Positions 32,240 to 42,658 of a stretch of DNA of 64,000 nt are shown piece after piece. Where the stretch lies: assembly GCA_941918925.1 (NCBI GenBank), contig OW799237.1, forward strand, positions 54,362,997-54,426,996, read 5' to 3'. A program made the translations under genes and the position numbers. Each line of letters opens with the position of its first letter. The stretch's first letter is position 1. Source of the stretch: Phyto melanocephala (Eukaryota > Arthropoda > Insecta > Diptera > Rhinophoridae). The notes under the pieces were generated by a model that did no database searches, was not told where the DNA came from, and saw only the letters and a program-made list of their open reading frames with translations.

Positions 32240-33072
32240 TACTCAAAACGAAGTTATGTTTAACGGGGTTTTCAGATGGATTTATTCTTATTTAACTAAT
32301 AGGAAGCAAACCGTTCGTTTTAAAAACACTCATTCTAAAAGTATTGATGTATTATCTGGTGCACCGCAGGGTAGTCACCTTGGACAGCTTCTTTTTTCAT
32401 TGTTCATTAATGACTTACCTTATGCGATTCAAAATTCCAATATTTTGATGTATGCAGATGATGTTAAAGTTTTTCTAAGTTATCGTCAAGTAACGGAGCA
32501 ACAACGTCTTCAAGAGGACCTTAGTTCGTTATATACATGGTGCAAGTTAAATTTGATAGAGCTTAATTTCAAAAAATGTAAATATATGCGATTTGTAAGA
32601 ATGAACCCGATTTGTGCAAATTATGTTATTAATGGCTTTGAAAAGTCGTAAAACTACACTCAACATATCATTTGTTTTCAACATAATTACTGGCGAGATA
32701 GGATCTAGTTTTCTAATCAACAATATTTCGTTTAATGTACCACAACGCCCATCACCTAGTTTTACCCTTCTAGTGGTTCCATTTTCTAGAGTCAATTATT
32801 CTAATATGGACCCTTTAGTAAGAATGTGTAATAACTTCAACAAATATTTTAAATTTATAGATTTTTCTTTAACGTCAAATACAATTAAAAACAAAATAAT
32901 AGTCTATTTAAATTCATAATTTTTATAAATATAATTATTTTATTTTATACTGTATTAACGTTTAATTATAACTTTATGTAACGTATATATTTTTTTTAAT
33001 TGTCTGTAAGGATATATTTCCATAGACAAATATAATAAATAAATAAATAAATAAAAATAAATAAAGTACTCC

Positions 33073-33473
33073 CCCCTGTGGGGTCCCTTTAGTCACCAGT
33101 TTCTTTAGGCGTTCGTTTCCCGAGTCCAAATGAATAACTCTGCTTCTGAGCATCAGAGTTATCCATTCGACCAAGAATGACGGAACGCCTAGATCAACCA
33201 GTGCGTATCCTATAGTCTCTATTATTATTAAAGGCGCCCTCTATATCCAGGAATGCCGCCAGAATGTATTCCCTGTTCCGCAACCCCTGCTCTGTGTAAC
33301 AAACCACATCATGCAGCGTGCTCTCGACAGACCTGCCTTTAAGATAGGCGTGTTGAGCACCGCTGATAATGCCAGTATCAATTCTCGTTCTCAGATGTAG
33401 ATCAATTAGTCTTTCCAAGGTTTTCAAAACAAAAGACGAAAGACTGATTGGTCTGAAATCCTTAGGTTTCGAG
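33073..33473 (-). pseudogene. RT middle part of the LOA-like element
   Basis: The minus strand reads KDFRPISLSSFVLKTLERLI, GIISGAQHAYLKGRSVESTL, FLDIEGAFNN and, after a frame change, VTKGTPQGG. These are successive RT blocks. It lies between the CR1-like insertion (left) and the hAT-like insertion (right), each of which interrupts the same RT. Confidence 0.8.
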
Positions 33474-35065
33474 TAGGGTTGCCATTCGTACTGCTTTAAA
33501 CAGTACATGTACTGTTTTTTGTAATATGTACTGTTATATTCACAATACCTAAAACAGTACGAAAAAGTACTGTTTTTTTATATTTGTACTGTTTTTGTAC
33601 TGTTTTTGGATATACATGTATTAAATTTTGTAATTTTTTTGAAGAATGAAACAGGAAAAAATTGTATTGTTAAATGTGTAAAAAAAGGGATAAATACATA
33701 TTTATAATTTATTTTTGAATTAACTTTTTTTGTGAGCATAAATTATTTTCTTTTATATAACTATACCACCTCTATTTGTGTTGTATAATTATTTATTGAA
33801 TTTTAAAAACTATCAAATGTATTCATTTTAAAAATTCAATTGATTTTTTTTAGAATTTTGTTTAACAATATTTAATTAATACTTTTGGATTACTATATAT
33901 ATGTAACTTAAAAAATATCAATTGTAATTGACAAATTATCAATTTCAAAGTAGACTTTACTTTATTGTTTATAAAACTTGTTATTGTCTTTAAAATAAAC
34001 TTCAAAAAATTATTAAAAATAATATTATAGTCGACTTTAACAAGAAATGTTTTGTTTTTGTTGAGCCTAAATATTATTTTTTTAAATATTGTTAAATAAT
34101 GATTTTAAGTACAATAACAATTTCTATGCATGATAGATAAAATGCCATTATTACAAAATGCCTTTAGTTAAAGGTAGGATTTTTTTTTTGCATTATTACA
34201 ACTTCCATTTTTTTATTGTTATTATTATTAATATTTAATGAATAAAAAATAATAAATTAAGGGTTTATAATCCAAAGCCATTTATCTGCCAAACAAAATC
34301 CTGCTTTTAGCTAACGGCAAGTTCTAATAATGGCCCTAAGTCTACTTAAAAATTGATCATTTAAATTTATATTTTTTAAGTTATAAATAGTATTCCAAAA
34401 ATATTAATGGAATATTGTTGTAATTTGAAGAAACAAATCAATTGAATTTACATATTATAGATAATTTCAAAATTCAATTCGTAGTTTTTGAAATTCAATT
34501 ACCAATTTCGAAATTCCATTTACTATTTTTGAAATTTAATTAATAACTTTTGAAATACATTAGATCATTTCAAAATTAAGTTTGAAAATATAGTGCATAG
34601 TTCTGAAATACAGTCAAAAATGTTAAAGCATTGGTAATTCGGTTATTCAAACTAATATCAATATTAATATCGAAAAACGACGATTAATTTGAGGTTTTGA
34701 CCGCGTTAGTAACTTAAGATACTATTTGTAGTTCGACTCGATCTATACATATATGTATTGCATTTTGAAACAACTGCAATATTTTTTGTTACGTTCTAAT
34801 AGTTTTGTATATGTGTTTTATGTTATTTTTTTACTTATTTTTAAAACATATGTGATGTATTAAATTAAAAGTTAAGTCACCGTTATGTTCTCATAGTTTT
34901 TACATGTTTCTATGTTTCTTATTAACTTTATTGAAATAAAAATGTGATGTATTGAAGTAAAAGTTATGTTATCAATAAATAAAAAAATGTACTGTTTTAT
35001 TTTGAAAGTACTGTTTTTTCCCCCTCAATGTACTTTTTTTTCACTTTTCAAATATGGCAACCCTA
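33474..35065. mobile_element. 1.6-kb non-autonomous hAT-like element with subterminal repeats
   Basis: Exact 8-bp duplication GTTTCGAG (33466..33473 and 35066..35073). Inverted ends are TAGGGTTGCCAT and ATGGCAACCCTA. The motif GTACTGTTTTT or near variants is repeated about seven times just inside the left end, in both orientations (33498..33610), and two to three times inside the right (34988..35040). The AT-rich interior has no reading frame of note. Excision would restore the RT block GRTGHSKPKDFRPIS. Confidence 0.88.
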
Positions 35066-35073
35066 GTTTCGAG

Positions 35074-36540
35074 TGACCAGTCCTACCCGATTTGGGTATA
35101 AAAATAACCCTGCCCTCCCTCCACCCCCTAGGAATGTACTCATTCAGCACACAAACCATAAATAGCTCAACCAGCAGTAGGAGTGATGATCCCTGGATAT
35201 TCTGTAACATTGCCGAAAAAATACCATCTGGTCCTGCCGATTTGTACAACCCGAAAGTCTTAACCGCCCATGTCACCTTATCCAACACCGCCTCCCTAAC
35301 CCCAGTTCCCGAGTATGGACCCAGGAATCGATCATCACCGCCCAACAGTTCCACTGCCCAAGGATCAACACATCCCGATAAGTGAGTCTCTATAAGTAAA
35401 TTGAGGGATTCAGAGCTGGATTCCGTCCACGAGTCGTCCGGTTTTTGAATAAAACCAGCGACTACAGGGTCCTTGATAAAATTAGTCTGAACCTGGACAA
35501 CTTATTTACAGAATCCACTAACTCACTTAGTCTAATCCACGAGTCCCTTTTCTAATGTCCCCTTTATACCTATTATAACCTAGCCTATAGTTACTCCAAT
35601 CCTCTTCCCTAAGCGTATACTTCGCCCTATTGAACAGCCTTCTGACAGTGGCTCGCTGAGCCCCCAACTTCGTCGTCCACTATATCGGCTGCATGCGTTT
35701 GCCCGGAAAATACAGTGGGCAAGATCGCTCAAAGCTAACAGTCAACACCTCCGTGAAGGTGCTCACAAAACGTTCCACACCTGACGGAGACGATTCGCAA
35801 ACACGCATAACCCTAAGATTATCAACCAGTCCCGAAAAATAATTCCAATTCGTCCTTCTCGGATTCCTATACGGACGCCTTTTCAACCTTTCAAAGACAA
35901 GACTGAAGGATAGACGACTATGGTCAGAGAAGGAACAACCTAAATCTACCCTCCAATCTTCTACTAAATCCCTATGGTTCGTCAACGTTATATCTATTAC
36001 TGCCTACCTATCCCTAGTTCTGAATGTTGGCATATTTCCCCTATTACAGATGTAGAGATTACTAGCAATAATAAAATCAAACGCAGACTCACCTCGTTTG
36101 TTGATGTCCTCACTCCCCCATTGGGTATGGTGTATTTAGAGTCGCAACCCAATACCAGTCTCAAGCCCTTTCTGCCTGAGTATTCCACCAACTCTTACTA
36201 GGTGGGTCTATAGCCTCATACGGTAAGTATACCGATGCAAGTTCCAGGACTGTTCTGTCTATGGTCTCTCCTGTCACGACAGTTAGATCAACATTGCTGA
36301 AAGAATGAGAAATCATAAATTTGTATGCACTCTTTGCCATTATACATGTTCGTACCTTCTCACCTTCGTGGGGTACGAATAACGTATACCCCGTGACATT
36401 TAAACCAACTACCCGGTTTTTTCTACTCATGGAGCATGGCCACGTCCATGAGATGGGTTGCTAATTCGGTTGAGGCTGCTTCACAGTGATGCAAGTTTAT
36501 CTGCACCACCTTCAACCTCTTAGGATCTATCATTTTAAGA
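35074..36540 (-). pseudogene. Endonuclease and RT N-terminal part of the LOA-like element
   Basis: From about 36533 the minus strand reads IDPKRLKVVQINLHHCEAAS (endonuclease start), TVLELASVYLPYEAIDPP (36430..36161 frame), then endonuclease and linker blocks in changing frames (GCDSKYTIPNGG, RVDLGCSFSDHSRLSFSLVF), and then RT onset (VTWAVKTFGLYKSAGPDGIF, PRGWREGRVIFIPKSGRTG). Frame changes and stops are common. 36541..36990 probably holds ORF1/5' UTR remnants, but I recognise no motif there. Confidence 0.75.
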
Positions 36541-36974
36541 AAACCTAATTCTGATAGACCCTAAAGCGAAAATAGCAACCCGTTTCATTGACTCCAGCTT
36601 TTTAAGGGACCATCAGCTTCCACTGGCTCGTATCGAAACCCTAATTTTGATTGGTCAGCACTCCCAGTATGACCTCCACCGTTTTAAGAGGAGGAGGAAG
36701 CCATACTGTGTGACGCTGGTATAACGTCCAGACTGGCGTCAGGACAAACGCTGCCACACCTGACAATTGCAGAATTAAAAACTCAAAAGTCTTGATTGCC
36801 ACAACTGACGGTTTTGACACCCCTTGCCCAATCAGCCCCCTGGACGCTACCTCGTCGTGCCGTCCCTTCTCGCTGAAGATTTCGTCGAGAAGTTTGTTTT
36901 CTATTACCTGTCATCTCTCTACACTGATCTTATCATCCGGATCAGTGCGATCAATAACAGTCGCTAGAATACCG

Positions 36975-37660
36975 TTCTTACATACATACATACATAAATA
37001 CATACATACATATTATTGAAATTCAGCACAATCGCGCCATAGCTTTCTGAGATATGAGCAAATAAACACGTCTGCCTCTGTTTTTTTTCCCATATTTTTA
37101 CCACCAAAATTAAAATTTTTCAACCATAGAATGAATAATTTGCTATTATTTGTAGATATAATATAATATGCCTCTAGAGATATTTGTCAGAAATTTTGCA
37201 TAAAGCGGGCTTTACCGATTAAAGTTATAGGCAAATTTTTTTTTAAATATATATTCCAAAAATTTACAAATAAAAACCAATTTTTTTCATCTTCCGAAAG
37301 AGTCAATATTGGTATCATCTGAAAGGACTTGACTAGCGCAATATAAACACTATAAAAAATTTAAATTCATGTGGCCGCCACTACAAAATGGCGGACAATA
37401 AATTTATATATGGGTCAAATCTGTTATTTTAAAATGTAACTTCTTGAACCCACTCAATATTGATATCAAATGAAAGGGCTTGACCAGTAGTATAGAGTAT
37501 CTTATTAAAAAATGTAAAATCCAAGATGGCGTCTAAAACAAAATGGCAGATCAAATTTTTTTAACCCCATCAATATGGATATCAAAATCGAGGATGGCGT
37601 CGGCAATAATAAAGAAAAATGGCGTATAACATGAAATATAGGTTAAGCTGCGTTATACCT
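36975..37660. repeat. Dispersed repeat, internal module (GGCGGACAAT / AAATGGC type)
   Basis: Starts with a CATA tract, then AATTCAGCACAATCGCGCCA, as in the foldback family at 47278 and 63540. Blocks such as GTCAATATTGGTATCATCTG, GTGGCCGCCACTACAAAATG and AAGATGGCGTCTAAAACAAA recur inverted at 62770..63050. It is non-coding. The pairing of ATGGCG/CGCCAT words is a property of this family. Confidence 0.7.
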
Positions 37661-37769
37661 ATGTACATGATGGTGAAGGGTATTATCAGATAGCTGTTTA
37701 ACTTGTTATATCGGGTGTCCCAACTAGAACGCAATTTTGAAATAAAACACAGATATTTAAAAAAAAAAT

Positions 37770-38301
37770 CGTGAAACTTTATTATATCGTAAAGTAGACA
37801 GAATGAGGTTATGTATGGAACAATATAACATGCAGATGACCGCCGCGGCTTTGCTGGCACACACGCGACCTTTTTGCATAAATGCTCCGGTATTTCATTA
37901 ATGCAGCGTCTAATTTCCTCTTTTAAGCTTGAGTCGTCGTCGGCTTATTCGCGTAAACCATCGACTTCAAAAAACCCCAAAGAAAAAAATCTAAAGGTGT
38001 TAAATCACACGATGTAGGCGGCCAATTCTGCTCTCCAAAACGCGAAATAACACGATCGGGAAATGACTGATGCAGCAATTGAATTGTTTCTCTGGCTGTA
38101 TGACATGTGGCGCCATCTTGTTGAAACCACATGCCCTCCACATTCATTTCTTCAATTCTAGGCAAGAAAAAACTGGTTATCATTTCACGATACCGAACAC
38201 CATTGACTGCGCTTAACCTGCCTCATTTTCATAAAAAAAAGGTCCAATGATTCCTCCAGCCCAAAAACCACACCACACAGTGACACGTTGAGGATGCATT
38301 T
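37770..38301 (-). pseudogene. DD41D mariner transposase, C-terminal half
   Basis: The minus strand reads MHPQRVTVWCGFWAGGIIGP, then (after a frame change) ITSFFLPRIEEMNVEGMWFQ, QDGATCHTARETIQLLHQSF, VISRFGEQNWPPTSCDLTPL and DFFLWGFLKSMVY. From the Asp of QDGAT to the Asp of PLDFF there are 41 intervening residues, as in rosa-type mariners. A nonsense codon and frame changes near 38200 disable it. The N-terminal half is at 46613..46830. Confidence 0.82.
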
Positions 38302-38538
38302 TTTTTTATTATTATTATTATTCTTTATTAAAAACTTATTCATTTTATCAATATCATTAACAGAGTTATGAGAATTTACATATAGTATTACAACAATTAA
38401 CATCTTATTAATAAAATAAAGAAACTACTAATATCACAGATTTAAGGAAAAGTTGTTCATAAAAAACCTCGCATCAACTTAGAAGTTATAAGAGATTTTA
38501 AAACAATCACTGAAATGTGTCTTTTAAACAAAAGACTC

Positions 38539-41217
38539 TCAGTGGTTGTTCAGCAAATTTCTTATTATTTCAAAATTTGACCTTCTGCATTTTTCATTAA
38601 ATGACAGCGTCAGTTCTCTTGTCAATGAATTAAACATTTTGAAGTCAAAGTTTCTGTGTAGAAGATAAGTTGGATATCTAAAAGGTAGATTGTGTATTAT
38701 TTTCAAATTTTTATTTTGAATGATTTGCAATTTTTTTGTATGCGTTTTAGCAGCCTTTTGGGACCAGATTTGACAACCATAGGTCATAATCGGTCGAATA
38801 CACATTTTGTAAATAAGAACTTTGTTCTTTATATTAAGATTAGATCTTCGGCCAATTAAGGGGTATAAGGCACGACTACACTTAATTGCCTTCTCGCAAA
38901 TGTAATTAACATGCTGTTTGAATAAAAGTTTTCTGTCAAGGATTACTCCTAGATATTTAATTTCGTCCTTCAATGGGATAATTGTTCCCCTAGACGATAA
39001 ATATCTAGTAGGAAAGCGTTTTCGCGATTTGTTGAATGGAAATATAATTGCTTGAGTTTTATCGTCATTGACTTTTATTTTCCATTTGTCAACGTATTTA
39101 CGAATTAATTTAAGATTATTTTCCATTCTTCTAATAATCGCATTCGAGACTTTACCGCAACAAATAAAGGCGCTGTCATCCGCGTAAAAAGCTGCATCAT
39201 GGTCTCTTCTTAGAGTAACATCAGATGTATATATCGAGTATAGTGTAGGGGATAATACTGATCCTTGCGGCAAGCCCGCAGGTATTTGCCTTTCACTAGA
39301 AAATTTGTTATTGACAGATACAACAAACGTACGTTTATCTAAAAAGCTTTTGATAAGTTTTTGAAGGTAAATTGGAAAATTTAACGTATTTAATTTATAC
39401 ACTAGTTCATCATGCCAGATTGAGTCAAAAGCTTTTTCGATATCAAGAAAAACGACTCCAGTGCTTTTTCGATTACTTTTATTACATTCAAGAAAGTTAA
39501 CAACTCTCTTAAGTTGGTGTACAGTGGAGTGCTCTTTTCGAAAACCAAATTGTTCTTTATTTATGATATTATTGCAATTTGAAAAATCTAAAATTCTGGA
39601 GTGAATAATTTTCTCGAACACCTTATCCAATAGGCTAAGAATACTTATTGGCCTATAGCTGGAGGGCAATTCAGGATCCTTTCCAGATTTGTGGATTGGA
39701 ATTACCTTAGCCATTTTAAAAACGTATGGGAAGTACCCATTGCTCAGGCAGAAGTTAAATAATTTACTTAAAATTTCAAAAAAGGAGTCGGGCATATTTT
39801 TAAGTATTATACTGTTAATCCCATCTAAGCCAGGAGCTTTATTATTTTTCAGCAAATGGACAAATGATTTGACTTCAGCCAAATTTGTAAGTTTAATACT
39901 TGTATTGTCGGTAAGAGTTTGATTAAGGTCATTAATGCATCTTGATATAACCGAGTCCATGGGTGATGGATTGTTAATAGTTATAGTATGTGAACTAGCA
40001 AATACGTCAGCTATTGCATTTGACTTTTCGACGTCAGAATTCAGAATTGATCCATCTACATGAAGTTTAGAATATGTAGGATTCTTGCCTTTTAAAGTTT
40101 TAGTTAATTTCCAAAACTTTTTGGAACCGGTAGGCAGATTTGAAATGAATTTCGACCAAGACTCATTCCTGTCTTTATTCAGGTGAAAGTGAATCAGCCT
40201 ATTTAGTTGTTTCAAGACACAATATAAATGCATTCTATAATTTAAATCCCTACATCTTTGGAATTTACGTCTGTATTTGTTTCTCTGAGCAATTAGCATT
40301 TTGCTAATTTCTGAAATTTGCCGTTGCCAGGGGTTTCTATGACCAACTGGTATTCTATTAGTAGCTTCTTTTACAATATATATTAGTTTACTTAATGATA
40401 CATCTAGATTACCTGTGTTTGTAATATTTTGATTTATATCTTGTAATAGTATTTCATTCTCCACCCAGTTTTTTATTGATAACCAATCGGCTCGATTATA
40501 TAGAGGTACCAACAAAATGCTATTATGTACCTCTCCATAAATGACGCAAGATATTGGTACATGGTCCGACTGCAGAATATTTGGATGTGTTTTCAAGGTT
40601 GAAAACGGAAGACAAGAGTTAGTTAAAAGGATGTCTACTGTAGACGGCTGTACTGGATTAATAGTTTGTCCAAAACGAGTAAATGCATTTGGGTAATAAA
40701 TATAGTAGCTTGATTGAAGGCAATGGCTACAAAGCTCATTACCAGCATTATTATTTGAAACGCAATTCCAGTGAGTATGTTGAGCGTTTAAATCACCGAA
40801 TAAGAAGAAGTCATTTGAACGTTTAGTTAAGGCATCCATATCAGTTTTAAAATTTATAGTGTGAGCCGGATTGTACGCAGATGTAAAAATCACAGGGCGC
40901 CTATTTATTATTACTCGTACCGAAATATTTTCAGCCACACGTGTATTTATAGTTGGTAATATTTCGTGTTCAACATCAAATTTTATCGCGATGAGTACAC
41001 CTCCGCCATGTGTTGGTCTATCCTCTCTATAAATTTTGTAGCCCCCAAGTTTAAATTTACGGTTGGGTTTCAAAAATGTCTCATTGACAAGGAGAATATC
41101 AACTTCCTTGTCGTATAAAAATTTTTCCATCTGTGAAGCTGCTGACTCAGTCGTTATGCCTTGAGCATTCCAGTGCATAACATGAACATTGTGACTTACT
41201 GTTGATTTATATGGCAT
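38539..41217 (-). CDS. ORF2 of Jockey element A: endonuclease-RT, intact
   Basis: 892-residue uninterrupted protein that nicks target DNA and reverse-transcribes the element RNA there. The apurinic-type endonuclease occupies about residues 1-225: HVMHWNAQGI, LLVNETFLKP, FLFGDLNAQHTHWN and LQSDHVPIS supply the conserved N, E, D/N and DH. RT blocks follow: NNKAPGLDGINS, YRPISILSLLDKVFEK, QFGFRKEHSTVHQLK, VFLDIEKAFDSIWHD, LPQGSVLSPTLYSIY, and catalytic FYADDSAF at about residue 676, then KYLGVILDRKL. No RNase H, as in Jockey. The start ATG overlaps the ORF1 stop by 11 nt, which suggests coupled translation. The protein could be functional, though its ORF1 is disrupted. Confidence 0.93.
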   Translation of the reverse strand: MPYKSTVSHNVHVMHWNAQGITTESAASQMEKFLYDKEVDILLVNETFLKPNRKFKLGGYKIYREDRPTHGGGVLIAIKFDVEHEILPTINTRVAENISVRVIINRRPVIFTSAYNPAHTINFKTDMDALTKRSNDFFLFGDLNAQHTHWNCVSNNNAGNELCSHCLQSSYYIYYPNAFTRFGQTINPVQPSTVDILLTNSCLPFSTLKTHPNILQSDHVPISCVIYGEVHNSILLVPLYNRADWLSIKNWVENEILLQDINQNITNTGNLDVSLSKLIYIVKEATNRIPVGHRNPWQRQISEISKMLIAQRNKYRRKFQRCRDLNYRMHLYCVLKQLNRLIHFHLNKDRNESWSKFISNLPTGSKKFWKLTKTLKGKNPTYSKLHVDGSILNSDVEKSNAIADVFASSHTITINNPSPMDSVISRCINDLNQTLTDNTSIKLTNLAEVKSFVHLLKNNKAPGLDGINSIILKNMPDSFFEILSKLFNFCLSNGYFPYVFKMAKVIPIHKSGKDPELPSSYRPISILSLLDKVFEKIIHSRILDFSNCNNIINKEQFGFRKEHSTVHQLKRVVNFLECNKSNRKSTGVVFLDIEKAFDSIWHDELVYKLNTLNFPIYLQKLIKSFLDKRTFVVSVNNKFSSERQIPAGLPQGSVLSPTLYSIYTSDVTLRRDHDAAFYADDSAFICCGKVSNAIIRRMENNLKLIRKYVDKWKIKVNDDKTQAIIFPFNKSRKRFPTRYLSSRGTIIPLKDEIKYLGVILDRKLLFKQHVNYICEKAIKCSRALYPLIGRRSNLNIKNKVLIYKMCIRPIMTYGCQIWSQKAAKTHTKKLQIIQNKNLKIIHNLPFRYPTYLLHRNFDFKMFNSLTRELTLSFNEKCRRSNFEIIRNLLNNH

Positions 41218-41378
41218 GTTGAAGCATCATTCCCAGCACTCGTAGCTTGTCGTACTTATTTTGGCATCTTTGAAGTGCATCGACAGCATCAAAAAATATT
41301 TCCATTAATTTCTCATTGGAAATATCATCTTCATTTCTGTTCACAAGATTTTTACTTCTTGTTACATCAGAGTACAGT
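41207..41378 (-). pseudogene. 3' part of ORF1 of Jockey element A
   Basis: The minus strand reads ILYSDVTRSKNLVNRNEDDI, SNEKLMEIFFDAVDALQRCQ and NKYDKLRVLGMMLQHAI, then stop. It matches the ORF1 C-terminus of copy B (42490..42658) almost residue for residue. Separated from the rest of ORF1 (45529..46477) by the insertion of B. The codons at 41379..41401 fall in the 15-bp duplication and the adjoining start of copy B. Confidence 0.87.
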
Positions 41379-41515
41379 ATATTTTTAGCACCATCTGGCA
41401 TCTCTGCCTCAAACCGTGAACATCGTGTTTATTTTTTACTCCAAATTGTTAAACCAATTTTATATATTAAAAAGTCAATAAAAATAAAACTTTAAGTGAT
41501 TGTGTATTTCTGACA

Positions 41516-42658
41516 ATGTTGTCGCAAAAAAGAAAGAAACTCTGGGGTAATAACCCAAAATTTAAAGTGTCAAAAATATCCGACGTACCTAGCAGCAGTG
41601 CAAATAGATTTCATCTACTTGCAAATGAAGAAGAAGAAGAAGAACATGATACCCACAAGGAGAAAATACCACCAATTGTAGTGGACTCTGTCCATAGTTT
41701 TTCATCAGTTTTTGGACTAATTGGAGACAGGTATATGTTTAAAAGAATGTCCATTGGAACAAAAATAATATCAAGCTCACGGATACTTTATAACGAGGCC
41801 TTAAATGTACTAAGAACTAAGAAGTACCAATTTTACACGCATGAAATAAAAGATGCAAAAACGTTTAAATTAGTGTTGTTTGGTCTTATTCAAATGGATA
41901 CTAAGATAATTTGTGATGAATTTAACAACTCACACAATATAAATCCGGTAAGTGTAAAGGAAATAACCACGAAAATATCAACCGCAGATGATACGCTATA
42001 TCTTATTGAATTCGATCGTCAACATGTGTCGAAGAGGGATATACTTAAAATAAGATATTTTAGTAATATTGCCGTTTACTGGAGAAGACCACTCAAGGGT
42101 AGCAAAGGCCCTACTCAATGCACCAAATGATCTATGTATGGTCACGGTGCTAGGAACTGTTACAGAGTAGTAGAGTGTGCAGCCTGTGCGGGTAATCACG
42201 AATTTGCAGATTGTCAATTAAACAAAGCCGCTAATAGTGAGAACATTATCTACAAATGTTACAACTGTGCTAGGAGGAATTTTAAAAATGTAAAGCACAG
42301 AGCGGACGACCCGAAATGCCCGTGTCGTCAGGAATACCTGGAGATTCGTCAACGCACCACATCCAGAAATAAAGTACCACAAAGGACTAATATGCTGAAC
42401 TTTAACTCCGATGAAGTTAATTTTCCCCAACTGCCTGGTAAGGAACACCAAAATTATACACGTGACTCTGGTGCTAAAAGTAATGTACTGTTCTCTGATG
42501 TAACAAGAAGTAAGACCCTTGTTAACAGAAATGAAGATGATATTTCTAATGAGAAATTGATGCAAATATTTTTTGATGCTGTCGATGCACTTCAAAGGTG
42601 CCAAAACAAGTATGACAAGCTACGAGTGCTGGGGATGATGCTTCAACATGCAATATAA
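41516..42658 (+). pseudogene. ORF1 (gag-like) of Jockey element B, one nonsense codon
   Basis: 380-codon frame with a basic N-terminus (QKRKKLWGNNPKFKV), an acidic run (EEEEEEHD), a central RNA-binding-type region, and zinc knuckles. TGA at 42128..42130 replaces a knuckle Cys. Copy A has CTKCSMYGHGARNC there. The same frame resumes (SMYGHGARNCYRVVECAACA, GNHEFADC, CYNCARRN, CPCRQEY). The C-terminus overlaps ORF2 (42648) by 11 nt. ORF1 proteins of Jockey bind element RNA and form granules or telomere-directed complexes in relatives. Here the product would be truncated before the knuckles. Confidence 0.88.

Larger units (their letters stand above)
29162..32919 (+). pseudogene. ORF2 of the CR1-like element: endonuclease-RT, interrupted
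   Basis: The endonuclease (IIYQNVRGLRTKLSSLYINI, TETWLNKNF, GGGVLIAVS, VFGDFNLPSIAW) occupies frame 2 to about 29770. The RT (YKSGNKSDIVNYRGIAKLSI, HGFQKRCSTMTNI, YTDFSKAFDKVNH) is in frame 1. The DD37E mariner interrupts codon CTA at 30979..30981. Beyond it RT resumes (GAPQGSHLGQLLFSLFINDL, LMYADDVKVFL) after one more frame change. At about 32640 the product jumps to the terminal domain (FNIITGEIGSSFLINNISFN to NKIIVYLNS), with the segment between deleted. The product is therefore nonfunctional. Confidence 0.85.
27845..33064 (+). mobile_element. CR1/Jockey-group non-LTR retrotransposon inserted in the LOA-like RT
   Basis: Plus-strand element flanked by AGTACTCC (27837..27844 and 33065..33072), inserted between the GTPQGG and VLSPLLW codons of the host RT. 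The 3' tail is a run of AAATAAAT units (33033..33064), as in CR1-like elements. It carries an ORF1 with a PHD-like finger and an endonuclease-RT ORF2. A DD37E mariner (30982..32239) sits in the RT. ORF2 has frameshifts at about 29770 and 32265, and a deletion near 32640, so the copy is dead. Confidence 0.83.
25710..36990 (-). mobile_element. LOA/I-like non-LTR retrotransposon, near full length, split by three insertions
   Basis: Minus-strand element. The 3' end at the left has a TAGG-type tail (AGGTAGGTAGGTAAATAAGG, 25725..25745). Then come a C-terminal zinc domain, RNase H, RT, and an endonuclease near 36000..36530. The 5' end is uncertain, near 36990. About 4.1 kb belongs to the element. 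The rest is insertions at 26599..26953, 27845..33064 and 33474..35065. Each insertion has its own target duplication, and the interrupted protein resumes on the far side. Many stops and frameshifts show it is old. Confidence 0.82.
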
